Position numbers and translations under genes: made by a program. The notes below the pieces were generated by a model. That model was not told the origin of the DNA. It searched no databases and was given only the letters and a program-made list of their open reading frames with translations. DNA of 11,553 nucleotides from Monosiga brevicollis MX1. Its lineage: Eukaryota > Opisthokonta > Choanoflagellata > Craspedida > Salpingoecidae. The stretch covers positions 546,228-557,780 of the forward strand of contig NW_001865066.1 of assembly GCF_000002865.3 (NCBI RefSeq), read 5' to 3'. Positions 1 to 8,861 of this stretch are shown here, one piece after another; position 1 is the stretch's first letter; every line of letters starts with the position of its first letter.

Positions 1-61
<61 letters not shown>
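1..61. repeat. (GT)n dinucleotide microsatellite
   Basis: About thirty uninterrupted GT units run from the window start and continue beyond it. They sit within what is probably an intron of the dehydratase-like gene, about 60 nt before its 3' splice site at 123/124. Any open frame through them is only a Val-Cys run with no coding meaning. Confidence 0.97.
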
Positions 62-62
<1 letters not shown>

Positions 63-123
63 CGAGTCTTGATGTTGTTGTGTTGTTTTGTACCTCTTTT
101 CTTACTCTTGTTTGATCCTCTAG

Positions 124-1307
124 CTGGCCTATCGCGATTCGTGGCGCTACCCCATACTGAAGGTTGTGGGCACTCATCGGGCGATCACGAAAGCCTGGTC
201 ATGCGCACATTGTCCAGCTATGCCGCCCACCCAATGGCCGGGGCAGTTGTGATGCTTGAACATGGTTGTGAGAAAACCCACAACGGACGGTTTCAACAGC
301 TTTTGAGCGAGGACCCCTCGGTGTCTTTGGATCGTTGTGCTTTTGCCAGCATTCAACTGGACGGTGGCCTCAACAAAGTGACGTCACGCGTACGTCTCCC
401 TCTGCTTTTTCTTGAAACACGCTCTCCTTGGTTTGTTGCTTTGTATCTGCCTTGCATCGCAGCTCAGTCGTATTGCTTGATTTTTCGTCTGCCATAGGTG
501 GAGCAGCTGCTCGAACAGTTGGAACTATCAAGCACCAGCGTTCCTGTACGGCAGCCAGCGGCTGTCTCCCACATACGCATAGGCATTCTCGCCACGACCC
601 CACTACCGAGTACGTAGGAGTTGATCACATGACGAGCTATGGTAGTATTTTCTTCAACTGATGCCGCACACGATTGCCATGCATGCTTTGATACAACAGC
701 TTCAGTCCAAGCGGCGCTTGGCCTGGTGGTGGCGGCCGTGACCCTCGAAGGTGGCACCGTTGTCCTCGCGGGCTCACATGTGGTACGCGGCCACGTGTTG
801 CAAGTGAGTGTGCGCTTTGCTGGCATTCACTGCGCTGTGACCCAGTGATACCCTGACGTGGCTTTGCTTCTCGTTGTCTAGCATGTATTCTCCAATGGCG
901 ACGACGCCCAAAATGCAACCCTTGGCTATGGCCAGATGGTGATGGAGCGTGGTTTACATATCATGTCAGCTTCAACCATCCACCCTGTTGAGTTGGCAAC
1001 GGGCCTAGGGGCAACAGGAGTTGACGTCATGCTGGCTATTGTGAAGCCACACCAACCACTGCCACCCCACCCGCTTATCCCGATCATCCAAGCAGCTGTA
1101 CCTGGGTGTGAGGCATCGACCGACATTGATCTTCAACTTGATGAGACCATGCCGACCTCTGATGATGCCGCACTTGAACATGTATGGGCACAGCAGCTTC
1201 TGGCTCGTGTTACGGCAACTTTGACTCGAACGTGCGTGCCCCCTCTCTTTGGCACAGATCTCACGGATTTTCAGCTGAGTCGTGCCGCCATGGCTGTGTC
1301 AATGTAA
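124..1307 (+). CDS. Altronate/galactarate dehydratase-like protein (UxaA family), 3' part, 4 exons
   Basis: Exons read as 124-389, 498-609, 700-803 and 882-1307 (stop 1305-1307), joined in consistent phase and giving about 301 residues. UxaA/GarD enzymes dehydrate hexonates or hexarates (altronate, galactarate) to 2-keto-3-deoxy acids and are usually about 490-520 aa. So the N-terminal part, including any SAF domain, lies left of the window. Visible family signatures are the HTEGCG motif in the first exon, GCEKTHN about 40 residues later, an IQ-x-DGG segment before the first intron, and GLHIM..STIHPVE..TGLGATG in the last exon. The family's glycine-rich TTGRG segment after this is not recognisable; the protein reads VKPHQPLPPHP there. 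Introns are 108, 90 and 78 nt. The gene is convergent with the TerC-like gene. Substrate cannot be told from sequence, and the altered loop makes canonical activity uncertain. Confidence 0.8.
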
Positions 1308-1581
1308 AGGCGATGCACGGGCCTTGGTCGCCTTGGCAGCAATCTGCTCGAGTCGGGTGCATTACCCTTCTCCTGCGCCTTGATGCGCATGCCATGTTTG
1401 GACGGCGCTTTTGTGTTTGTTGTGTCGCTTGCGTCGTGCTGTTTGCCATTTGAACTCGGTGGGCGAGCTGCATACGTGGGCTGAAAAATAAAAAGACGGC
1501 TTGTCTCCCAGTGCTTCAATTGATGGCCGAAGACATGTTGCACAAAATCTACCTGCGCGCTCCCAGAGCGTCGAGTGGCCG
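1308..1581. other. Convergent 3' intergenic region
   Basis: This 274-nt stretch separates the stop codons of two convergent genes. It should hold both 3' UTRs. Apart from the AATAAA on the + strand I see no gene or repeat in it. No AATAAA is evident on the - strand for the TerC-like gene. Confidence 0.6.
1487..1492 (+). terminator. Putative polyadenylation signal AATAAA
   Basis: AATAAA lies 180 nt after the stop of the dehydratase-like gene, on its sense strand, in an A-rich patch. It is the only canonical hexamer between the two convergent stops. The assignment is positional only. Confidence 0.45.
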
Positions 1582-2586
1582 TCATGAGGCATCTTCACTC
1601 AAGCTAACACGGCCCACACTAGAATGCGCCTTTTCTTTGGGCTGCAAGTACGAGGCTAGCACTGCCAGTCCCAGAACGCTGAGGATGACGATGAGTGTCA
1701 TTTCAACACCCACATGCACGCCCACAAGCGTGCCCAGAAGTTTTCCACCAATAAACATCAGAATGACGCCGAGCCCGAGCCCAAGATACTCAAACTCCTG
1801 CATTGCCGCGGCAAGCGCAAAATACAATGCCCGCAGCCCCAAAATGGCAAATATATTGGACGTGTAAGCAATGAAGGCATCTTGCGTGATTGACAGGACA
1901 GCCGGGATGGAGTCCACAGCAAAAATCATGTCGGTTGACTCTACAATCAAGAGCACAGCCAATAAAGGCGTGGCTTTGTAGCCGCTCAATCCTACCCAGC
2001 TCAAGCCTGAACGGATCGTTTGCATGTAGACACGTTCCAAGCGAGCCAGCACTGAGTCACCCGCAGCCGTGGCGCCACCCAGAGCCATGCCAGCATCAGT
2101 TCCAGTGGAATCCTTGACAAAGAAGCGGCCCTCTCGATCGTAGGTCTGAGACATGGGCATGGCTTTGGCAAGAAGGCGAAGAATGACGTTCTGGTCACTC
2201 TCACTTTGACCTTGAGTCATGGGCAGAGCATCGCCATCCCCATCACTAGCCAGGTCATTGCCCTTCGCATGGGCCTCGGTTCCTGATATTGGAGTCCAAA
2301 GCGATTGGAGAGATGAGTAACCAACGAAATGAATAATGCGAATTTAGAGCACACAAGCACACGACACCGGCACAAGCTCCATACCACCAGAAAAATGCTC
2401 CTGCATGGCTTTGAGTCCGGCATAAATGAGGAAGATCCCGAAAAAAGAGAGTAGCCATTCAAATTGTTGGACCAGCAATACGCCGCCAAAAATGAAGCCA
2501 GCGCGCAAAACAATGGCAGTCCCAATACCCCATGTCAAGACCTGCAAGGCACATGTACGCCCATCCACGCAAAAAGAACAGGAGTG

Positions 2587-2632
<46 letters not shown>

Positions 2633-3156
2633 GGGAGATGCTGCGTTCACAATAGCAGCGAAGGAGCGTCAGTAGCAAAAAGAAGTACTTACGCGGTGTT
2701 GCTGACTGGTTGGCGTTTTGAAATTGGCAAAGATGGTTAAAAACACAAAGAGGTTATCAACGCTGAGAAACTTTTCCAACAGGTAGGAGGTTAACCAGAG
2801 TACGGCCGGACCACGACCACGCCAAATGAAAACCGAAGCTGAAAAGGTCAGAGCGAGCCCAATCCAGACCGCGCTCCAGGTCAAGGCTTCGGTCAAGTCC
2901 ACTGAGCGTTTTGCGCCCATCTGGGCGTTGTGCGTTCATTCATGCCAATGGTATCAAGTGAGCACACCGGGGCGTTCGACAATTGAGAGTGCTGGACATG
3001 GACATACCATCATGTCGATGATGAGCATTATGAGGATGAAAACGTTAAAAGCCACCCAAAACAGGGTCTGTGTGCCTGGTGCCAAGCCTTCAAGAAGCGA
3101 GGTCTCACGTAAACCAACAAATACCTAAGCAGTCGGTGCAGAACGTGAAACGACGC

Positions 3157-3206
<50 letters not shown>

Positions 3207-4305
3207 GAACACGTGGACGATTCATTCCATCGACTGTGCGTACTCGGCGAAGCGCGGCCATGTCTTTGTCATTGGCACTTTCATCAAAAACAATTTGGCG
3301 CACAGGATGTGCGGTGATAATGCCCACGAACACCTGTGCAGCAAAAGCGAAGCCCAAAGCATCAAAGCAAAAACCCGTGATGGGAGATGAGCAAGAGGGC
3401 AGAAGGAGGTGGCGCAAGCTCTTTTGGAGGCTTGCAAAGCATAAATTAATGCTGGTCAGAGCAGAGGGACAGCGCAGCACGTCGAGCCTACGTCGTGCTG
3501 TTGGCTGCCGCGGGGAATATCGCGCACTCGACCGATGAGAAGGTCCTCGGCGCCCAAAAAGGTTACTGATTCCCCATTTGTCTCGAGATCGTGGCACAAG
3601 GAGATGGCAGCAGCAAAGATCTGTCGATATTCAGATCCGGCATGGTAAATCTAGGAAGTACCCATGCGAGTGATTGACAGGGTGAGGAGGGTGTGTTGAT
3701 CATTCCAATGGTGTAGGCATAGACAACAAACAGCATGATCTGACTCGGACCACAACAGGCTTCAAGAGATGGATGGAAGTGACGGCACCGTGCAACAGAG
3801 GTAATTGAGACTGGGGACTGGAAGAGGATACGAAGCGATTCACCTTGTTTGAAAGGCTTATGAGAACGTCGTCGTCGCCGGGAACGCTACTGAGTTGCAG
3901 AGCATGGTGTTCGGTACCGGTACCCTCCTCATCGACGTTGCGGTAGACAAAGCCTTTGTCTTGCTCTTTCGAGGGCTTGGATAACGTCACCGAGGCAGAG
4001 AAATCAACGGCCGAGGCAGCAAAGGCAACTTCCGGACCAAGAAAGGAGCCATCCTCGAACACGTGGTCCTGATGTTGGAATTGGCGTGAATTGCCCAAAA
4101 CTTCGGGCTCCATGGCCAGCACATCGACAGCAAGGCCGTAGCGATGACAGGCCTGCTTAAACTCGTGCTCGTCGAAAAATTCCTGATAATCTGGCAAGGG
4201 CAAGGTGTGCCGGTCGCCGTTTGAGTGACTCGTGGCGAGGCCCACATTGACCATGCTGCCGCTGAGGAAGGCCATCAAAAGGAGCCATTGCCACCGCACC
4301 GCCAT
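1582..4305 (-). CDS. TerC-family membrane protein with signal peptide and long N-terminal ectodomain, 7 exons
   Basis: Exons in coding order are 4305-3844, 3650-3492, 3333-3244, 3124-3008, 2920-2693, 2541-2388 and 2282-1582. The phases agree and give 636 aa. TerC proteins are polytopic metal-ion transport or homeostasis proteins (Mn efflux in bacteria; thylakoid biogenesis in plants). Residues 1 to about 24 are a signal peptide (LLLMAFLSG core). Residues of about 25-255 are soluble-looking and unassigned. From about 256 the TerC core follows: TM1 ending [48 protein letters not shown]; then [17 protein letters not shown] with Glu518, Asp521 and Asp527, and [13 protein letters not shown] loop around 405-500 is longer than usual, with an acidic DGDGDA stretch. 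The first donor is uncertain: 3843 (AAG/GTGAAT) or 3831 (TTC/GTATCC). An in-frame ATG at 4386 would add 27 residues but displaces the signal peptide, so 4305 was chosen. The core call is firm; the upstream exons are modelled. Confidence 0.82.
2587..2630. repeat. 44-nt A homopolymer (T tract on the gene's sense strand), intronic
   Basis: An uninterrupted A run on + lies in the TerC-gene intron 2542-2692. On the transcribed sense strand it is a T tract starting about 44 nt upstream of the 3' splice site, so it can serve as an extended polypyrimidine tract. No similarity is seen between its flanks and those of the second tract at 3159-3201. Confidence 0.95.
3159..3201. repeat. 43-nt A homopolymer (T tract on the gene's sense strand), intronic
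   Basis: A second uninterrupted A run on + lies in the next upstream TerC-gene intron (3125-3243). Its sense-strand T tract ends about 33 nt before the acceptor at 3125. Orientation and length nearly match the tract at 2587-2630. Confidence 0.95.
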
Positions 4306-4792
4306 CCTGGATGGTTGATTTGGGCAACGGGCACAATGGGGACTTTTCAACTCCACATGGGCCAAGCCAACAACAACCGAAACCAACGATCACACCACTG
4401 CCACTACCGTCCCCCTCGTCACCAGAATGGCAAAGATCTGGAAATACCAGAACTCCAAGGGATCTTTCAGACGCGAAGCGAAAGTCCAACGAGGAAAAAG
4501 ACGCCCGACAGGAGGCACAACCGCCGCCCCGCCGCCGCCAAATTGGCCACCGGACGACTGCGCTAAACTGTCCTTCACACACACACACACACACACAGAT
4601 TCCTATTTAAAGCACATTGTCCTATTTTAAGCACTTGAATGGGTTTTGGAAGCTATTTGTGAGGTTAATGCTGAAAATTTTGGTGATCCAAGGTAACACC
4701 CACTGTGCTTCATATTGAGTTAAAGTTGTTATAGTTGCTGTTTATAACTGAATCTTGAAACACAAATTTCTGATTTGCTCGTCCTGATCAGG
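4306..4792. promoter_or_regulatory. Divergent intergenic region, probable two-way promoter
   Basis: These 487 nt separate the divergent start codons of the TerC-like gene (-) and the GH93-like gene (+). The TerC-proximal two thirds are GC-rich, with a CCGCCGCC cluster near 4525-4540 and an ATTGG (CCAAT on the - strand) near 4542. The GH93-proximal third is AT-rich, with a TATTTAA at about 4603 followed by several A/T stretches. A CA microsatellite sits at the boundary. No conserved gene is readable here: overlapping open frames have biased, low-complexity translations. Promoter function is inferred from position and composition. Confidence 0.45.
4576..4597. repeat. (CA)11 microsatellite
   Basis: Eleven perfect CA units lie in the divergent promoter region, where the base composition shifts from GC-rich to AT-rich. 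In one frame they generate a spurious Thr-His run. Confidence 0.95.
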
Positions 4793-6489
4793 ATGGCAGG
4801 GTCAGCAGGGACCTGGTGGAGGGCCAGACGGGCAGGGCTTTGGGCTTGTGGGTTGCCGTTGCTGCTGTTGTTAGCGGACAAGTTGTCTTGGTGTGCTGGC
4901 GATGGTACACCAGTGGCGACCGGAGGCTACCCGCGTGGCGCTGAGTTTCGATCGCGCGAGCTTGTTTGTTACGAGCATAGCCTCGATGTGCGTCTGTCAC
5001 TCCCTGCACCTCCTCGACCTCTTTGGCAGGGATGGAACACTGCTCGCGGCCGCAACCGAAGACTTCTTGGCGCTCAATTGACTGTGCTACGAATAGGGCA
5101 ACTCAACGCTCAGCCTGTCAGAGCGCATGGCTAACGGGACATGGCACGCCTTGGGCCCGGCCCTCAGCATCCGGGCAGATCCTAGCCAACAATTTTCAAA
5201 CTGCAATCTTGGCGTACGTACTTGATGAACCAAGTGCGGGGCAAACATTGAATTCAAGAGCCTGCGTACGGGTCTGAGGCTGAGCTTTCCTCCTTGTACT
5301 CAGGTCTCACCCGACGGATCGACTCTCTTCTTGTCCTATCGCCACCATTTCAACTGCACCCAAGATAGTTGTGTGCGCTACACGATCCAGGTGCGCCCTC
5401 ATTGCGCTCACTACACTATAGCTACTGGCACCATTCAACCCCGCAATGCTCCGCTTCCATCAATCACCAATTCACGCGCCCATCCAGGTTGCCTATTCTG
5501 CCGATGCCAGGCAGTTTATCTCCCTTGCACCCGCACCAGCGGATGGCATCATTCCCGTCTGGGAACCATTTTTGTGGACCCGTGAAAATGGCATGATCTG
5601 CGTCAGTTTTAGCCAAGCAGCAAACGGTGAGCGGTGTGACCAATAGTCGGCACATCAGCCCAAGCCGTGACATTATTTTTTGCGACGGCAAGGACTTCCG
5701 AGCTGTTTTCCTATTGCGATTCTCTTACACAAGGGCTGACGACTTGTTCTGCCGCACAAACATATTATGCACAGCCACAAGTTCGGAGCAGGTCATTGCT
5801 GCCAGATGTCTGGAGGCTTGGCAAAACCAAACAGCGGTGTGGGCCCCCACCTGGGTTCAAATTGCACATAGCAACTCGCGAGATGGCATGGTGGGCTTGG
5901 CTAAAGTCAACGCCTCAACAATGATTGCTGTGTACGAGGTGCGTTTCATCCTGGTTTCCTGATGAGACGCATGCCCGGCTTATCACCACGGCTTGCATTC
6001 ACGAATGGTTATGGGATCTCAGGGTTTTCCACAGTCCTGGGGCCACTACGGGGTTTCCTACAGCCTGAGTAACGACGATGGATTGTCATGGGGGCCCCGG
6101 ACACCTGTGTCCTGGCCATCCAGTGAAGGGGCCAATGCCCCCCAAGTTCAAGTGTGGCAAGGTCAAGTCTATGTGAGTCACCTGGCCGGTCAACCCGTCT
6201 CGAGTGAATCTGTCATCATCGCCTCGGCCGACACGGATACCCTTCAATTCACGCGGAGCATGGGTTGGTCGATCCCACGCTTCACCGCTGGCCCCTTGCT
6301 TCTGCTGCATGCGTGTTCATCCTGCTCGCAGGTACGGGTCACTGTGCTAACAGGCAATGTTTGGGACTGGCTCTTTTAGACCTTTCATCGCCACCCTCGC
6401 TCTGGCCATCCCTGTACGTGGCGCGAAGCGCCGTTCAATGCTTATACACCATCAATGGCACAATTTACGTCGCCCAGGTGTCTAATTGA
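4793..6489 (+). CDS. Secreted GH93-like exo-arabinanase / sialidase-fold glycoside hydrolase, 7 exons
   Basis: Exons are 4793-4987, 5097-5213, 5304-5390, 5488-5626, 5775-5938, 6023-6263 and 6332-6489, all phase-consistent, giving 366 aa. GH93 enzymes release arabinobiose from 1,5-alpha-L-arabinan and fold as a six-bladed propeller. Residues 1-36 form a signal peptide (Leu-rich core 21-27). Propeller motifs follow in family order: TGGYPRG (43-49), SYRHHFN (115-121), VWEPFLW (157-163), SRDGMVG (214-220), IAVYEG (230-235), a perfect Asp box SNDDGLSW (250-257) and APQVQV (273-278). Glu159 and Glu234 match in position the two catalytic glutamates of GH93. About eight NxS/T sequons and paired cysteines agree with secretion. 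The sixth donor (GTTGGT, 6264) is weak but is the one that restores frame. The start is the first ATG before the signal peptide. A GH33-type sialidase is the alternative, but the WEPF/RDGM combination favours GH93. The gene is divergent from the TerC-like gene. Confidence 0.78.
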
Positions 6490-6729
6490 ATATCAGAGCC
6501 GTGAGCGTTCTCCTCCTTCGAGGACTACTTGCTTCTTGACAAAGAGGGGGCGGCGAAAGGGTACAGACGCGCTCGATACGTCGCGCGACGTGATTGTCGA
6601 GTCAAGCGCCTTGTCTTGTTTTGGTTGGTCGTCTTGGTACCTCTCCAATTTAAACTATTTTATTTTCGATTGTCATCGCAAAATTAAAATTGCTTTTGAG
6701 GAACATGGCCGCTTGGAACAGTCAGCGCC
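6490..6729 (+). other. Short tandem intergenic region (3' UTR plus upstream region)
   Basis: This spacer lies between the GH93-like stop and the next start. Its last 90 nt are AT-rich, with ATTAAA at 6683-6688, a possible variant polyadenylation signal only about 41 nt before the next ATG. One frame is open through 6455-6733, but its translation fits neither neighbour. Confidence 0.45.
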
Positions 6730-8664
6730 ATGACGGTGACTCTGAACGGCCATCTCAATGTGCAACGCGTGCAGGTGCGGCCGACGTCGGACGAGCGCGT
6801 GATCATCTTTGAACCGCAGCTGGACTTGTTGCAGATTGTTCAAGGGGTGCGTAGATTGTTGGTCGTAACTGACTTGACCGCTCGTTCAGCAGCAGCACGT
6901 TTAGAACCAGCGTGGAACCTGATTGGACTGACACTTGACCCTTCTTCCTTGCTTGTTCATCCACAAAGCACGAGACCCAGACCCTTGAGCTCCCCCTGAA
7001 CTTGGTTGATGTCGTGGTTGCTGAAGATGCCGCGTTCCTCATTTACGAGAATGCATTTGGATACTTGAAGCATTATTCGTCCGCAACGTCACTGACGCCA
7101 CTACCAGCTTCTGTTCAAGGCCCAGTATTAGCAGCATATGCGCGCAACAACCACTTCCTCAGTCTTTGGACGCGCAATGCCATTATCGAATGCGAATGGC
7201 ACGCAGTTACGAGTACATTTACGGTCTCTAACCTGACGTCGTTGACTTGGACGCCCAAGCATTTCTCGCTCCATATCCCCAATCGTCCTCTAGCTCATGG
7301 GCAGTTTCACGAGGGTGAAGTAAGTTGCATTTCTCACCTGACCATTTTTGGACGCGCACGGATACGATTCATGCTCACCCTGTTTGCGATAATGTTAGGG
7401 CCTTGCTGTGATAGACGTCAAAGCCAATCGACCGCTCTTGCTGCTAGAAGAAAAACTCATTCATGCGCTTGAACACGGGGCCTTTTTGCTCCTGATGACA
7501 CCTTCTCGCATTTTCTGCCTTCCGTCAGACTACGATAGCCCAACCCCGACTGTTTTTCATCGCCCAGCGCCATTGGAAACCGTAGCGAGCTATGCTCTCG
7601 TCAACCATCAACTACTTGAGCTGCAAGTGCGTTTGATACTACTTGAACTTTTACTTTGCAGCATCTATTGTCTCCACCACACGTCCCTCATATCCTTGCT
7701 TCTCTTGCTGCTTCTCTTGCTGCTTCTCTTGCTGCTTCTCTTGCTTTTGCTGAATTGGTGTGATGCTAAAGGAAAATATGCTCCAGAGTTACGATATCTT
7801 AACGCTCAGGCCGGGAAGAATTTTGCCTCTAAGCGCGTATGTTTGCCCATTCCTACCGCGCTTGAGCGCCCTCCTCTTGCAGCGTTCTCGCCCATGTTGC
7901 TGCCGGTATGCATACGTAGGCAGCGAATTATGTCAATACCGACTACCTACGTTTTTAATCATCTTTCGCAGCTGCATCCTTTTACAACGCCCCACTTGAA
8001 CATGAAACTCTCTACCACAGTGCCGTCTCGGGTAGACACATCCCCGCCTCTTGCATTCTCACAAGTCACGACTCGTTTCATGTCGGTCTGCTTGCTTGCG
8101 CTTGCTGTCAGATAGAACTCACACTTTGTCCGTTTGAGCCATGTCACGCTGATTTGTGTCTGACCACTCACACGAAGCGTGTGCTCTTAGCATTCACCAA
8201 CACGGCTGTGCGTTTCTTGAGCAGGACGTGCACCTGAGGAGCGAAAACATCATAGAGCATGTCTTAAATTTTCTAATGTGCTCTCGTGATGGAACGGGTA
8301 CTGCATCCTGGCCATGTGTGTCCAAAACTCGTCGTCTTCTGCCGCCAGCGTCATTGAGAAACAACCATGCCCCGTGGCTTAACTGCCGTTTCCTTGTGTG
8401 CTCGACCGCAAAGTTGCATGACATTGCTCAGGTCAGTGCGCAATCAACAATGAAAAGCCTGTTGACATTCGAGTATCAGCTGACCAGCTGTTTCAACCTG
8501 ACTGCCAGGCACTGCCACCATCGGCCGCTTGTCATATTATGCTGGCCGAAAACGCGACAAGAAAAGGCCTCAATATCAGGTGTCGATTGGACCCGCTTGT
8601 CATCAACTATGTGGTACATTTAATGCGGGCATTTTCATTGCAACTCGTGGATGTCAGGTTATAA
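6730..8664 (+). CDS. Unrecognised multi-exon protein, possibly beta-propeller, at least 8 exons
   Basis: Modelled exons are 6730-6846, 6969-7319, 7399-7626, 7772-7836, 7883-7905 (23 nt), 7972 to about 8207, a segment ending 8431, and 8509-8664. The first 340 codons join in consistent phase. I recognise no family. The protein has no signal peptide or clear membrane segment. It shows repeated hydrophobic strand-like patterns ending in aromatics (LVDVVVAEDAAFLIYENAFG; AVIDVKANRPLLLLEEKLI; ENMLQSYDILTLRPGRILPL), compatible with a WD/CNH-like propeller; that is inference. The exon from 7972 is cysteine-rich (LACACCQIELTLCPFEPCHADLC) and is read in a frame with no early Met. The splice between about 8207 and 8431 is unresolved: good acceptors exist at 8224 and 8348, but neither pairs cleanly in phase with donor 8208. 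The last exon ends at TAA 8662-8664. The start at 6730 follows an in-frame stop, though an upstream exon cannot be excluded. Confidence 0.55.
7695..7746 (+). repeat. Pyrimidine-rich 12-nt tandem repeat, intronic
   Basis: About four copies of a CTTCTCTTGCTG-type unit lie in intron 7627-7771, just before its acceptor. As pure coding sequence it would give a run of leucines. Its position and composition instead suit a polypyrimidine tract. Confidence 0.85.
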
Positions 8665-8861
8665 AAATCCTATCGCATGCCTGTTGCTCACAACAATTCA
8701 TGCTATCAACCTTTCATTGACATGCAAGTGAATTTGATTAGCAAACATAAATGCCCGCTTGATATGGAAGTCCGAAAAGCAATGACAGTGGCAAAGTCAA
8801 ATTGTGCCCACAGTGAAGGGCGTTCTGAGAAGACAACGCAGGTGGAATTACACTTTGTGAA
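8665..8861. other. Unassigned spacer
   Basis: These 197 nt follow the last modelled exon of the unrecognised gene and precede the decayed retroelement copy. I see no gene, repeat or recognisable relic, and the corresponding part of the intact element upstream of 11283 does not match it. Confidence 0.4.

Noticed and set aside
3-497. Long open frame beginning with a Val-Cys run
   Set aside because: Its first third is the GT microsatellite and intron. Only 124-389 is coding, as an exon of the UxaA-like gene.
3028-3597. 189-codon - strand frame spanning the poly-T tract
   Set aside because: It reads through two introns and a homopolymer phenylalanine run. Only the segments 3244-3333 and part of 3008-3124 match the TerC model, and the latter in another frame.
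3652-3770. Possible TerC-gene exon reading [15 protein letters not shown]
   Set aside because: It would leave only an 11-nt intron before the exon starting at 3650, and its frame does not join. It is more likely the pyrimidine-rich end of the intron.
4157-4596. Overlapping open frames upstream of the TerC-like gene
   Set aside because: Low-complexity translations arising from GC-rich DNA and the CA repeat, with no recognisable domain and no splice logic.
7408-8115. 235-codon frame with a poly-leucine stretch, looking like a membrane protein
   Set aside because: The leucine run comes from a 12-nt repeat inside an intron. Splicing 7626 to 7772 gives a better continuation.
6730-8664. Assignment to a CatSper auxiliary subunit or HPS/VPS39-type protein
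   Set aside because: Only general propeller-like patterning supports it. No diagnostic motif or membrane segment is visible.
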